Position numbers and translations under genes: made by a program. Positions 31,431 through 42,925 of a stretch of 64,000 nucleotides of DNA are shown here, piece after piece; position 1 is the first letter of the stretch; every line of letters starts with the position of its first letter. This DNA comes from Liopterus haemorrhoidalis (lineage: Eukaryota > Arthropoda > Insecta > Coleoptera > Dytiscidae), in contig OZ020611.1 of assembly GCA_963971575.1 (NCBI GenBank), positions 182,728,535 to 182,792,534 of the forward strand, in the 5' to 3' direction. The notes beneath the pieces were generated by a model. The model was not told the origin of the DNA. It saw only the letters and a program-made list of their open reading frames with translations, and searched no databases.

Positions 31431-31760
31431 CTAGTATACCAGCAACATTCTGTTCATCTTCACTCTCTGTACTATCACTCGTCTCGTTAATGTCATTGTT
31501 CGTATTAGTTTCGTCTGAACTATTGTAGTCAATTTCTTCAAAAACCAAGTCATCTTCGATACTATCCGTTGTTTATACCGAATTTCTTAAAAGACTTTAT
31601 AATCGCCTTTTCTTTTACAGCTTCCTATGAATTTTGTACCCAGGTACCTTTAAAATTGTCGTCCGTTTCATCCGTTGCTGTAACATCCCGATTTGGCTTT
31701 ATCATTCGTTTGTTCCACTCTTCCCGCATAAAATTATTAAATGATTTATTAAAGCGTGTT
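31339..31760 (-). pseudogene. pogo/Tigger-like transposase C-terminus
   Basis: Minus strand, one frame reads REEWNKRMIKPNRDVTATDE, then a stop, EAVKEKAIIKSFKKFGINNG. This is the W..V...IIKSFKKCGISN block that closes the DDE domain of pogo/Tigger/JRK-type proteins. After a frameshift the acidic tail follows: FEEIDYNSSDETNTNNDINE and TSDSTESEDEQ. The family normally ends in such an acidic tail after ALDGTEDD-like residues. The DDE catalytic residues and CENP-B DNA-binding domains are not present. The last 30 codons of the open tail lie in the inverted repeat. Confidence 0.7.
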
Positions 31761-32531
31761 CTACATTATACTTTATTCATCAATTTTCTAAACTTTTTTC
31801 TTTGAACTAGAAGTTGTCAAAGTTTTAATACAATTTATTTTTCAATTTTTTGGGAGAGAATGAAATTCTTACACGTGTTTCAGTTCATTTAAAGTACCAA
31901 CATAAAAATATAATTCATATCTTGTCAAATGTTTATAACCTAGCTATTAGATTTGTAAAATTACTGATTTACGTACAAAACACAATTTATATATTCGCTT
32001 ATTCAAACCAATGATCAACAAAACACTATTAAACACGTGGTAATACAAAATATTTACAAGCGTAATTTTAATGTTGGTACTATTGTTAAAACTGTCTACT
32101 GCGCATGCACCGAGTTCCAAGTTGGATGTGTTTTCAAGAATAGTTGGATCAAATCTAGTTTTGAATAAAGTTGACCTTGACTACATACCGTGTTCTACAC
32201 TGTACAATTTCACTGATTTATTTCTAGTACAAGTTCTAGTCAAAGAAATAAGTATGAAAATTTGATGAGAATTGTATAATGTAGAACACGCTTAATCAAC
32301 ACATCCAAGGATTGTCGTTGACTTGTAAGGCCTCCAGAAATTACTAATTCTATGTTCATTTCTATTATATTTTCTTGGTTGATTCTGTTTTATGCGCTCC
32401 GAATTGATTCCACACTAATATCGCACACTTTTGAAACAAAGCACCTGTATCTTCGGACCATAAGGCACACCCCAATTATAAGTCGATTTTTCTGTGTAAA
32501 AAGGTGCGTTTTATAGTCTGAAAAATACGGT

Positions 32532-34344
32532 AATTAAAAAATTAATTAATTTTGTTAAAAACGCAAAAACTGCAATATTTCCCAAAAACGAAATATGATT
32601 AAAAATTTTACGTTTCTGTTTTAGATCAACGTACATTTTTTAGATTTTTTTTCAGATTTTTAATTTAACCCTTTTAAAGGGTGCGCTATAGTGTTTTTTT
32701 AGTACATTTTTGGAAAAAAATCGTGTTTAAATTAAAAAATTCTAAATAACTACTTTTCGTTTCTTAACATACATCTTAAGAGCTTTCTTTTGATATCACA
32801 CAATGAATTTTAAACAAATAATATTTTTTTCAGTGACAAAAAATTCTTTATTTTTCGAAAAACTAACCTGATGAAAAATTCCAGTTGATCTATTCCGGTT
32901 CCCATCAATGTACATTATTGAGATTTTTTCAAATTTTTAGATCAATTTCTAAGGCAATAGGGTGGGGACGAAAATATTTTGTCACATTTTTGGCGAAAAT
33001 CCCATAAAAAAAAAGATTTTTTCAAAAATAAAAATTTGCCGAGTAGGCGTGCGCTCAATATTTTTGTTGCAAGAAGAGGGGGCCTAGAAGACAAAATCGT
33101 TTTACAGGGGCAGGAATTGACCCGACCTGCTCATTCTAACCCGGCTTGCGCATCTCTCTTAACACAAGTGCTGACAAAAAAAAGAGATCCTCGCTTTCCA
33201 AAATGCAAAAAAACATTAGAACCACGTCTTTTTTTAGAGCATGGGGAGTCGTTTACAACATGGACATCTGTTTGTAATAAACAGAACAACAAAAGTCATT
33301 CATTATCTTATGGACCCTTGTCCTATGGACCTATTATAAACGAGACTTTAGAACTGTCTCCAGCACGATGTTAAACAGAAGAGGTGAAATGGCATTTTCT
33401 TATTTGATTTCGGTATGAATTTCAAAAGGCTGTGACAAAAGGTTTCTTACTTTAATGAGGTCATATTTTGACCTTAAAGGGATTACAGTGTTGTGTTTAA
33501 GAATTCTAGTTCAGAATAACCTTATAGATCTGCATCAGCTTCCTGACACACATACCATTGTTATATTGGTAAGTTTTTTGGGCCACATATTTTATAAAAT
33601 TCTTTGGAATTATATTTATTAGAGAAGATGCAATTATAAATTTTCTCGAAACCTATACACCTTGCTAGTTTATGACTCTGCGCCCAAAATCATAAAAGCT
33701 GTCCGCCATCTTTCTGATACATTATACACTAAAATATGTGAATTATTTTACAAAGCATTTTCTTGACTGAATCTGTTGAAAAGAAGTGGAAGATTTAAAA
33801 GTATGGGGATACTTTAGGAGAACGGTTTCTTAGAAATATGTCATTAACATTGCAAAGTGTAGACATGACCAACAAATTAATTGTTTCTTGTATATGTGGG
33901 TTATGACGTGCATAACATGGGCGGTCGATAATAACATCACTTGTATGAACGGCCTATATTGCTGTTAATTACAACTAGAACACTGTCATATTGCTAGTAG
34001 ATTTATGGCCTCCCCGTAACGTGGTCTTGAATAACAACTCACCGGTAAACAAGATAAAAATAAGAGTTATTACATATATTACGACCACTCAGCACCTGAT
34101 TTCTTGAGGCTGTAAAGGTACGGAAATAGCGGGCTGCCCACCGCGACGACTGGAAGTATCGGCCGGTAGTCGACCATTGCTCACAATTGTTTTAATTAGA
34201 GCGTTTACGGGAAGTACATGGACAGCGGCAGTTATGATATCTTAGCGATTGCCCGCCAAATGCCGTGTTTGGAACACTCGGGGACTACTCAAAATCTGTC
34301 AATGGTCGAATAAAAATATAAAACAAGAACTGCACTCTAAAGAA
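32532..34344. other. unassigned AT-rich stretch
   Basis: A 131-codon plus-strand frame at 32979-33374 is the longest unassigned one here; it resembles no family I know and includes low-complexity Lys-rich starts. 33250-33360 shares TAATAAACAGAACAA-type sequence with 49630-49770. 34090-34280 is somewhat GC-rich. No gene is supported. Confidence 0.25.
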
Positions 34345-34530
34345 ACTTCATGGTACACAAAAAAATGAACGTTTAGTGTACCATACAGTCCCTCGCTTTT
34401 CGTATTAATTATTTACACTTCCTTTTTAGTTCAATTTAGTGTAAACACTTACAAACTATTTAAATTATATTGTTAGTACAGAAACAGTGTTAAAATATTG
34501 TTAATTTTAACACTGAAAAAGCAATATTTC
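34345..34530 (+). repeat. dispersed repeat R1, copy 2
   Basis: Colinear with 4480-4700: AAAAATGAACGTTTAGTGTA, CAGTCCCTCGCTTTTCGTAT, TAATTATTTACACTTC, then TTGTTAATTTTAACACTGAA. Slightly shorter than copy 1. Confidence 0.55.
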
Positions 34531-35420
34531 AAAGCGGGGCTGTAAGAATTTAAGTTACTAAAAACGTAAATTCTGTTCGTCTCAGTATCCGTTGAATTCA
34601 TAACATAAACAATTGCTTTTGAAAACTCTATTTGACTATAGTTAACCTATAAAATTTGATATTTATGATTTCTTAAAAAGGCGCGCGCTCAGGGGAGCTT
34701 ACGGGATTAAACCTCCATCCAACAATAAAAACCAACACTTTTTTAGGGACACTACTGCTTGTAATAGATCGTGAGCCCCCCACCCCGGAAAAACATTTAG
34801 CTTTTAAAACACCCTAAAAAAAATTTGGCTTCTAAGCCTCTGCCCTCCGAAGATAGATCGTTGTTGAAGCTTTTTCAATTGAACTGTTATTATTGTCGGA
34901 ATCTTATTATTGCAGTGGTCATTCAAATACAGATGAAGATGAAGAATATAATCTGGATTTACATTGTTTTGTCATACCCATTCATCCCCATTCTCCATTA
35001 TAAGTACACATTATCAATCTTTTTCGATTTACAGCCGATTTGTTTCCATTCAATGGGTTCAGGAGTATCTGTAAAATTTCTTGACGTGGCGTATTACTGC
35101 CAAAAGTTGTTTTAACAAAATAAACAACATCTAGTGACTTTTCAGTAAACTGCCAATTCAATGTAACAGAAAATTTTAACGATCAGACTTATTATTGCAC
35201 TTTTTATTATATCTACTATTTTTTCTTATTCTAAAATTGTCAATATGCCCTCCTTTTTTCGTACTATAAAACAATTCTTTGGAAGCAGCCCTCAATAAAA
35301 TACATTTTATTTATTTACATTCTTCCTCCGTTTCAGTCATAAATATCACAAACCCATCTAAGTCTATATCCGCAAAAATTATCGTCGAACAAGAAATTTT
35401 CTTTACATATCTCGACATTG
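34531..35420. other. no recognisable gene
   Basis: AT-rich. A 96-codon plus frame at 34825-35115 is probably chance. Confidence 0.3.
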
Positions 35421-35428
35421 AACTAGAC

Positions 35429-35798
35429 CAGTTTTTCTCAAATGTAGTCCGCGGATTCCTGGGGTTCTTGGCAGGGCCGAATTTACCATTAAGCTAAATA
35501 AGCTCTTGCTTAGGGTGTCATGTTTGGAAGGGCCTCACGTTTTTCGAAGAGCCTCACAAATTCTGTTAATATTGAATTTTATATTTAAATTATTATACAA
35601 AAAGGGACTCCAAAAACTGTTCAGCTTAGAGCCTCATTCATCATAAATTCAGTCCTGGGTCCTCAAGACTTTGTCGAGGGGTTCGCGAGACCTCTCATGA
35701 TGTCCAAAATGTCTTTTTGTATATGAAAGCCTCATTTATCATCCGTAGTCTTTAATACGTGCAAGAGGTTTCCAGAGTAGAGAGTTTGAGAAGCACTG
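35429..35798. mobile_element. hAT-like MITE, 370 bp, perhaps with a nested element
   Basis: Ends CAGTTTTTCTCAAATGT and, reverse-complemented, CAGTGCTTCTCAAACTC. Flanks AACTAGAC (35421-35428) and AATTAAAC (35799-35806) match at 6 of 8. Inside, CAGGGCCGAATTTACCATTA (from about 35474) and an inverted CAGGACTGAATTTATGATG (ending about 35658) look like the ends of a second hAT MITE of about 185 bp, with a poor flank match. Confidence 0.6.
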
Positions 35799-35859
35799 AA
35801 TTAAACAGTGGACCAAGATATACTCGGTAATGCTGCAATAAATTAAAAATAATTCGACA

Positions 35860-36110
35860 CGGACTCAAAAATTCTTCAAAATAGTCCCTTTTTGAATTTA
35901 TACACTGGCATCATTGAAACGAGTGGGCGAGCTCCTCAAGTGGTATAGCTTTTAGAGCACGCGTCATAGCTCTTCTAATGGTGTTTACATTGTCAAATAG
36001 CATCCTTTTAGTGGCATCCAAGTTTCTAGCACGAAAATAAGCCACCTTACTAAATCATCCGCCGTATTCGCTGGATTTGTTATCGTGCGTTTTTAACTGT
36101 ATTTTAATAT
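35860..36110 (-). pseudogene. mariner transposase C-terminal scrap
   Basis: Minus-strand frame AYFRARNLDATKRMLFDNVN, then TIRRAMTRALKAIPLEELAH, a stop, then CINSKRDYFEEF. This follows the mariner C-terminal pattern (IP.EEF...F..W..R..KCI.S.GDYFEGD). Oddly, about 36050-36090 on the opposite strand reads HPPYSLDLLSCVF, resembling the HPPYSPDLAPCDFFLF block of the same family. That suggests an inversion or two head-to-head scraps. Heavily decayed. Confidence 0.45.
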
Positions 36111-36962
36111 TACCGAAGAAAAGATTTTTTTGTTCAGTATAAGTTAGTAATTCGAAATGTCCAAACATTTACAGGGTGTACCATTTAAAAAACATTGATT
36201 TTGTGAATAATTCAGAAATCTGATGCTTGTCCCCCCTTGCAGATTTTTCTTTGGCCTCTCTTCTGTGGTTGTCAATTTTATCTAAGGATAGTCCGAGATA
36301 GTTCTTTTTCCACGACAACTGGCCAGAGATGTATTTACGAGTTTTTTTTTTTTTTTAAATTTCGCAGATATGCTTCCGAGTTCTTTATCGGCGCAGATAA
36401 TCGTTTTTTTATTTTTTACTCCAACATGGATGTAAATAATCGTTTCTTTTATTATATCTGCTCAGCAGATATAGCTGCAACAGCCCAGCAGATTTGCAGC
36501 TTTTTTGAAAGTGACTACTTTGATTGCACGCATGCGTACTGCTCGTTACAGGTTGGTGATGCTATTTTATTAACAACTTTTTTTGACATACATAAGTAAA
36601 AAAATAATGTATTTAGTTGAAAAAAGTACGTATTAGTTAGAAAACGTTAAGGAAAGTAAGTTATTGTTATGAAATTACACTATAATTGTTTGTAGCCAGC
36701 AAAAAAAAGTTCTTTTATTCCACGCAGTTCTGCAATCAAATATTAGTAGTTGTGACGTCAAAGCGGAGTAGTTCTGTGATGCAACGCAGTTTTTTAATTG
36801 AATAAAAAAACACGATTTACATGCCCAAAGTAATGAAGTCAAACCAATAGAAATACAATTTGTAGTGATTTCTACGTCCGTTGCTTACCTACAAAGCGAC
36901 TGTATTCGGGTTTCTACGCATGTGATGCGTAGGTACTAGACAGTTCTCGTCGTAAGAGCACT
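36111..36962. other. unassigned
   Basis: A 120-codon plus frame at 36237-36599 includes a T16 run and does not resemble a known protein. ACAGGGTGTACCATTTAAAA at 36172-36191 resembles a transposon terminus, without a partner. Confidence 0.25.
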
Positions 36963-37420
36963 CTACTTCTTCTTCTGCGGTTTCAACCCAAGGATTGGTT
37001 GGCAGCAGCTATCCACGCATCTAGATCCTGTCCTTTTTAGTTGGACGTAAGACAGGCAGCCTAATTTCTCCATCATCTGTCCAATGTAGTCAATTATAGG
37101 TCTACCCCTACAGTTTGTTTCATCTACTGAGCCCTCCAGTATACTATTGATTAGTCCTGTGTGTCTGATTATGTGTCCGATCCAAGAGTTTATTATTTTA
37201 CTTAAAGTATTCATCAGACACGGTCTCTCTCCAATCCTCCGAAGCATCTCTTCATTTGGGACTCTGTCCACCCAGGGGATCTTAAGCATTCTTCAGTAAC
37301 ACAACAACTCAAACTACTCCACTTTCCTTCTTTTCGTTATTGTGAGTATCCAGGTGTCACTGCCATGAAGCATTACACTCAAAACGAATATTTTCACAAG
37401 TTGCTTTCTAAGCTCTAAGC
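36963..37420 (-). pseudogene. LINE endonuclease-RT C-terminus
   Basis: Minus strand, final 108 open codons: LKIPWVDRVPNEEMLRRIGE, SKIINSWIGHIIRHTGLINS, ILEGSVDETNCRGRPIIDYI, ending GLKPQKKK. The pattern W.DRV.NEE.LRR.......I..R...W.GHI.R......I.EG...G...RGRP...WI is the diagnostic C-terminal region of RTE/CR1-related endonuclease-RT proteins. Further upstream, in other frames, are LVKIFVLSVMLHGSDTWILT and ITKRRKVE, the YGSE.W block. 5' truncated and frameshifted. Confidence 0.8.
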
Positions 37421-37693
37421 ACTCTACTAAGCAACAAAAAAAAAAAATAGAAATCCGATGAACCCCTAAATGAGTGTCCCCACGCGATTACGGTCGGAGC
37501 GGGTTCATAGTTACGCCATCGTGTTGCTCAAAATTTGTATAGCTTATATAAATCATGACGTATAACAGGTGCAAATGGCCTAGCGAAATGGAATGTTTTA
37601 TATTTTTTTTTCTGAAAAGCAGATAAATCTTATAACATCGCGAGACGTGGAACAAACTATTGAAAATCGGGACTGTAACGATAAAATCGAGAC
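37421..37693. other. no recognisable feature
   Basis: Contains an A11 run at about 37436 and a short GC patch; no assignment. Confidence 0.3.
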
Positions 37694-37701
37694 GTGTGGT
37701 A

Positions 37702-38056
37702 AAGGAATGACGATGGGTACCCGGGTACCCGGTACCCGATTCGTTAAAATTGTAGCCGGATTGGATTTTGATTACCCGCTACCAGTTATCTACCCATTAC
37801 CGTAATTGTGAGGTATTTTGAGTATATCTGTCTGTTTGTGACTACTTTGTTGCACACATTTTTCCCATCCTTTCTTATGATTGGAAAATTGAAAAGATGA
37901 TCGCGGACCACAGGAGGCCCTTTGGCCTTCTTCCATCTTTAATTTACGGGTTGCGAGTAATTAACGGGAATAGCGTGAATAACAGGTGGTGGGTAATTAA
38001 CGGATAGTGGGAATCGGGTATCCGGTTCCAGAAATTTTTAATTCTCGTCATTCCTA
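37702..38056. mobile_element. hAT-type MITE, 355 bp, with GGGTACCCGG repeats
   Basis: A perfect 8-bp duplication GTGTGGTA at 37694-37701 and 38057-38064. Ends AAGGAATGACGA and, reverse-complemented, TAGGAATGACGA. Next to the left end GGTACCCG repeats three times; next to the right end is GAATCGGGTATCCGGTTCC. This motif is shared with the arrays at 8110-8278 and 9780-9960, tying the three into one broad hAT group. Confidence 0.9.
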
Positions 38057-38064
38057 GTGTGGTA

Positions 38065-39266
38065 ACTTCAGGTATTCCTGTATTTATTAATTTAATTTTG
38101 TTTTGTTCAAAAGTTTGGAGAACCCCTGGAGAGCTTTCTTGTAAATTGATTGCAAATAGTGGAATTTTGAAATGTTGCGTTTAAATGTTATTTACAATAG
38201 AATTGTTTTCTCTATGGTAATTGAGTACTTTCTTAATCGAACTTTCAAATCGCGAGTAAGAACGGTTATAGAGTGGTATGAGGTAGAGACAGGAGGCACA
38301 GAGGTAGAGGCATGGTGTAGCTAGATAATAGGTTCCCATAGTTTGCGTATACTGTTAGTGTAACGACTTCTCACATTCAGCGCACGGCGCGGTGACGGAC
38401 GAGTCTGTGCATGCAAATACAGTGTTTGCGGACATGCCTATATCGTGTCCTCGGTCCGCAATCATTCACCCACCTGATGACAGCAGCTGCTCTGCATTGC
38501 TCCACTCGACAACAGACCAGTTGTGTCTCCTCGCTCATACTTCACAATTACTGCGTATTTATGCAAATCTAGATCAATATTACTGCCACTGCCAACTTAC
38601 TGACACTCCACGACCCGGTTCCCGTCCCGTGTCATACCTGCAGCTATATTATATTACCATCGATCCACGAATAATACTGTCATTGCTACTACATTTCACG
38701 TACCGACTTCTTCATTTTCATATTGGGTTATGCTGTTATTGATACATGTGGGTTACGGATTTTTACATATTCTCTGTTCTAAAATGTTGGTACAGTTAAC
38801 AGTTCACTGAACGGAAAATACTCTAATAAACAAGAAAATATGTCTTCTTCAGAGCAATATTAAAAAATTACATTAATAATTGCATCCATCTTTCAAATTT
38901 GTTGCTCTAATACGTAGTTCTTTAAAAGTTGTGATTCTCAATCACCTACGAATCCCTTCAGAAATTGTAATAGTATACATGAATGTAGAAAATTTAGTAG
39001 ATCGTATACTAATTTACGAATCCCTCTATTTACGAGGGTCATTGGTTAGCGAAAACAGCGCGTAAAAGAAAACTGCCTAACTGAACCAATAGAAAGCCGT
39101 GTAAAAAATAGGCATCTGTTCTATATTCTCAAATATTTTACTCTTGGTGAAATAGAATCATAAAAATAAAGCATCTTACTGTTACATATTTATTCATCAT
39201 CAGTAAAATTTCAAATCACTGAAAATCTTTTGTCGATGCTGATGGCATAAACAACCTCTCCAAAGT
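38065..39266. other. unassigned, with a GC-rich stretch
   Basis: 38380-38700 is GC-richer than its flanks and open for 116 codons on plus (ending in a hydrophobic segment LSLLLHFTYRLLHFHIGL). It matches no family I know, so it may be chance or an isolated exon. The remainder is AT-rich. Confidence 0.25.
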
Positions 39267-39790
39267 CTACTTACTTGCTCGTTTTCTTTCCTCTAGAATG
39301 AGTTTATACGGTGCCATCTGAGCTTTTAATCCTCTGCAGATTGAGCCACTTCTTTCGCAATCAGGATCTATGTTTTCCATAAAATCAATAGCTTTTTCAA
39401 CCATGTATATGAAATCCTTAATGTTTTGGGTTGTAAGCCGGTAAGGCGCTTCTTCTTCATCATCTTTTTGCTCTTCTTCTTCGCTGTTCTCTTTTTGGTT
39501 TAATTCAATAAGATCATTATTTGTCAATTTAGCATCATGTAATTATAAAAGTTCTTCCATATCAGAAGCATTCATATCGTTAAATCCCTCACTTTTCAAT
39601 TGTTGTCATATTGCTACTATCTCGGCAATTCCGAAGTTAGAAGTTTCTAATGAACTGGAATCGTTTATTAAGCTGGAAATACAACCTGGACAAAGGTTTT
39701 TGGCCAGACAGCATTCATAGTTGTGTATTTTAAGTCTTTTCACCCTTTTTTAATATTTTCGATGGCATCAGCGATGTTATAATTGCGCCA
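39267..39790 (-). pseudogene. pogo/Tigger-like transposase C-terminus
   Basis: Minus strand. The open 86 codons read LTNNDLIELNQKENSEEEEQ, APYRLTTQNIKDFIYMVEKA, DPDCERSGSICRGLKAQMAP and YKLILEERKRASK. Upstream in frame after one stop is KSEGFNDMNASDMEELL. Further up, past a frameshift, AIENIKKG and KYTTMNAVWPKTF follow. This is the order of the Tigger/JRK-like C-terminus: STMNAVWKKLWP, GF.D.D..D..ELL..H...L...DLIEL, then R..CRGLKA...PYK..L.EKK. The catalytic domain is lost. A different lineage from 31339-31760. Confidence 0.8.
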
Positions 39791-39794
39791 AAAC

Positions 39795-40891
39795 TCGCAA
39801 AATATTATTTGTTTATCCGTCTCCAGCTTATCAAATATTTAGTGAAAAATTTCAGATAACATTTTTCAGAATTTGTCAATTTTGGTTTGGTTCAATTTCA
39901 GCTTGGAGGTGGAAATAGATGGCCGTCCATCCAAGGTTACTATTTGTAGGAAAAATGGGGTTTGTTCTAATTTTTCTGAACTCCCTAGTCCATGCATTTT
40001 GTCTGCGTAAATCCGGTGGGGCTATGTTGCAAAGGGTTGATCAACAATACTCCGCCGTCGAATAGAGGAGACCCAAAGCAGAATTGCGCAATACCTTGAC
40101 ACATGCTTTCCACCTTGTTGCAGCGAGTTTATGTACAATGTTAGTACGCGTTTTACGTTTAGTAGAAATATTATTTATGGGTTGCCAGAATATTAGCGAT
40201 CTGTCTAGACTACTTCCGAGATATTTTGGAAATTTGGAGTGTCAGAGTTTGGAGTTGTTTTACATTAGCCAACTTGTTGTTTAAATGAAAACAGAAAATC
40301 TTTGTTTTAGACATACTTGTGCAGAACGTACATTTTATAAAATAACTGCAGAATCGATTCTGTAATAGCTATTTCTTGATCTGACATGCAAGGGCAAAAT
40401 CATCGGCTCATGCCAATTTTTTAGATAAAGTTGTAGATGCGTCGTGTACATACACGATAATCTCGATAATCAGCAATTATACATACAATATCTACATAGA
40501 TATTGAAGAGTTAAGATGCTAAAACGGAACCCTGGGCTAGGCCATTTTTAAGTGTGCAAGTTTTGCTCACTGACAAAGACATTTAGGAGTCTGCAGCTTA
40601 GGTTGTTGTTGAAAAACCAAGCAATACTCTCACAGAGGATGACAGTAAGGAGTGTGTATATCAATCCTTTTCTCAGTACTGTATTATATGCAGCAGTAAA
40701 ATCTATAAAAGCTACTGATGTCTCCATTTTCTCTTTATTTGCATGGTGAGGGCTAGAATTTGTATGGCACCACTTATTTGGTCGGTATCTGAAATTTAAT
40801 TCATCTACTTCTAGAACTGTACCTGATTTATAAGTAGTGTATTCGTAATTGAAATTAATAACGTTGTGTAGATTAGAGGGTAGATTAGATA
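39795..40891 (-). pseudogene. LINE reverse transcriptase pseudogene, cut by mariner M2a
   Basis: Minus strand. The open portion (40548-40890) reads TSVAFIDFTAAYNTVLRKGL, the RT motif A with its catalytic Asp, then YTLLTVILCESIAWFFNNNL and FNVFVSEQNLHT. Beyond stops and frameshifts follow a possible ADD-containing scrap (ADDFALACQI), FHLNNKLANVKQLQTL, RNSALGLLYSTAEYC and NIAPPDLRRQNAWTRE, conserved blocks in the C-terminal half of a large insect LINE family. The N-terminal side is interrupted exactly at the mariner insertion (TA at 40892). Confidence 0.75.
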
Positions 40892-40893
40892 TA

Positions 40894-41793
40894 CGAGGTC
40901 TGTTCAAAAAGTATCGCGAATTTTGAATTTCCGCGGGTTACGTATATTCGATTTTCGATTTTTTTGTGGCGTTATGTTGGTACTCATGTCTCTCACTTAT
41001 GCCGACAAATTCGGCTATTTTGAATGTTCAGTTAATTTTTGACAGTTGCTTTGCTTGCGCGTGTTTTGGCTCGTCGTCGATTTTTGCCTATACCAAAAAA
41101 TGGATCAAAGAATCTGTATCAAATTTTGTGTGAAAAACAAAAAGTGCGCGGACGCATTCCGAATGTTGACTGTGGCATATGGTGAAGCTACCATGGACCG
41201 AAGCAACGTTTATCGGTGGTTCAAAATGTTCTCAGAGGGCCGAGAAGATGTGAACGACGAAGAGCGTGCCGAACGCCCGAGCACGTCAACAACAGACGAA
41301 AACATTGATGAAGTGAAGAAAATAGTATTGGCCAATCGTCAAATCACCATTAGAGAAGTTGCTGAGGACCTAAACATATCGATTGGTTCGTGCCATTCGA
41401 TTTTTACCAATGATTTGGGCATGAGACGGGTCGCCGCGAAATTCGTACCAAAATTGCTCAATTTAGACCAAAAACAAAATACTAATAATGCCGCAGCCAC
41501 CGTATTTCCCAGATCTGGCCCCCTTTGATTCTTTCTTGTTCCCAAAACTGAAGAGGCCCATGAAAAGACGACGCTACGCTACGAGTGAGGAGATAAAGAC
41601 GGCATCGAAGGAGGAGCTGAACAAGATCACAAAAAATGATTTTTTCAAGTGCTTCGAGGATTGGAAAAAACGTTGGCACAAGTGTATAATATCTGGTGGG
41701 GATTACTTTGAAGGGGACAAAATAGATATTCATGAATAAATAAATAATTTTTGAAAAAACACAAAATTCGCGGTACTTTTTGAACAGACCTCG
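40894..41793 (+). mobile_element. mariner M2a, internally deleted, 900 bp
   Basis: TA at 40892-40893 and 41794-41795. Terminal inverted repeats CGAGGTCTGTTCAAAAAGTA and, at the right, the same sequence in reverse complement, extending to CGCGAATTTTG with one mismatch. Inserted in a LINE RT pseudogene. Sister of M2b at 54353-55227. Confidence 0.97.
41100..41739 (+). pseudogene. mariner transposase lacking its catalytic core (M2a)
   Basis: From ATG 41100: MDQRICIKFCVKNKKCADAF and VAYGEATMDRSNVYRWFKMF form the first helix-turn-helix. DVNDEERAERPSTSTTDENI is the linker, and NRQITIREVAEDLNISIGSC with IFTNDLGMRRVAAKFVPKLL forms the second HTH. Then the frame jumps. The DNA corresponding to the first two catalytic Asp residues is deleted between about 41488 and 41490, and the +1 frame resumes with PPYFPDLAPFDSFLFPKLKR (third Asp replaced: D-S-F appears as F-D-S) through to YFEGDKIDIHE. 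About 100-140 residues are missing. It could encode a truncated DNA-binding protein of roughly 140 residues if transcribed. Confidence 0.9.
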
Positions 41794-41795
41794 TA

Positions 41796-42923
41796 TGTCT
41801 ACTAATGTATGTCTTTTTAAATTACAGTTAAAACAATATTGATTTTTCTCCCTTTTAACACACTGAATCAAATCACCCAAGTGAAGTACCTACTGCTTCT
41901 TAATATGCAGGGTCTTCTGTATATATTTTAGGAACCTAAAATCGTAACTTATTCTTTTACGGTATTATATTTGCCAATTATTGCTGGAATATTTAATTAA
42001 ATCTAGGATTGACGTACATAGTTGTAATAAATATTATTGCTCATCTAAATGCGGTCCTGCTTGCAAAATATAAACCTTGTCAGTTGTCAGTAACAAACAT
42101 ATGAATATATCACATTCCAAAAACGGTAAATCCTTCTGCAAAATATGCGTACGATGAGTGTTATGCATATTGTTGGTATGATGCAAGCTAAGATGTCAGT
42201 ATGGTATGGCGAAGCATGACGTCGGACGCGTATTGCTTATGATAGGAATGGGAATTAATAACTATCGTTCCATTGTCGAGCGTGGGAATGCTGATCATGT
42301 GAGGATTCGTTGTGATACGACCACGTGTGTATTCAGTGTGTCGCATGTCAACGTGTAATCTTATTGGGATTATAGTTAATTGTTTATGCATGGGCAATGC
42401 TATGTTCGCACTGAATATTGATATTGACTACCTCGTATATATCAATAGATACTTTACTGCTGACAACGCTTCACTGCTTGCTCTTCTACTGACAACTCTG
42501 CTTCAAATATATTCAGGCCTTTACAACTAACTGTTGGATAAGTTAGTAGATGACTTAAATAAATCTGCAGCATAATATTGGGTCATGTATTTAAAATAAG
42601 CAATATTACATAACAAAACATACCAGTTAAGTATCTAACATTTAAAAGAACTGAGGAGTCTAAATATCTAGGGATGAGTATCGCTGTTCAATATTTTGTT
42701 GGTTATCGACAATTGTTAACGAACTATCGATACTTGACATTGATATTACGAAATGCATATTGTCACCTATTGTCAGAAAGGTAATCCTGACCTATGATTA
42801 CCTTTGTCACAATATTAGCGGACTAGCGAATTTGGTTTTGATATATTTTTTCAATTTTTCAACTAAAATAAATTGTTTTAAAAAATGTTGACAAAGATTA
42901 TTAGTAGATTAAGATTTAAAAAT
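41796..42923. other. unassigned, with one hAT-like left end
   Basis: TAGGGATGAGTATCGCTGTT at 42671-42690 with following ATCGACAATTG/CTATCGATA motifs resembles an hAT left end; no right end was found. 42040-42540 is ordinary AT-rich DNA without genes. 41796-41880 may continue the LINE split by the mariner. Confidence 0.3.
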
Positions 42924-42925
42924 TA

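Larger units (their letters stand above)
31215..32529 (-). mobile_element. pogo-like DNA transposon, 1315 bp, decayed
   Basis: Inverted ends CCGTAATTTTCGGACCATAA (left) and CCGTATTTTTCAGACTATAA (right, reverse complement) continue to CGCACC, with TA at 31213-31214 and 32530-32531. ATAAGACGCACC-type motifs repeat just inside both ends. It holds a transposase C-terminus on the minus strand and a perfect inverted repeat at 31320-31430. The pogo assignment rests on the protein remnant. Confidence 0.75.

Noticed and set aside
32979..33374. 131-codon plus-strand frame as a host gene
   Set aside because: No recognisable domain, Lys-rich low-complexity start, surrounded by repeats; kept only as unassigned DNA.
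36237..36599. 120-codon plus-strand frame
   Set aside because: Runs through a homopolymer T tract and has no similarity I can recognise.
38392..38742. 116-codon frame as a secreted or membrane protein
   Set aside because: The hydrophobic segment is at the C-terminal end and nothing else supports a gene.
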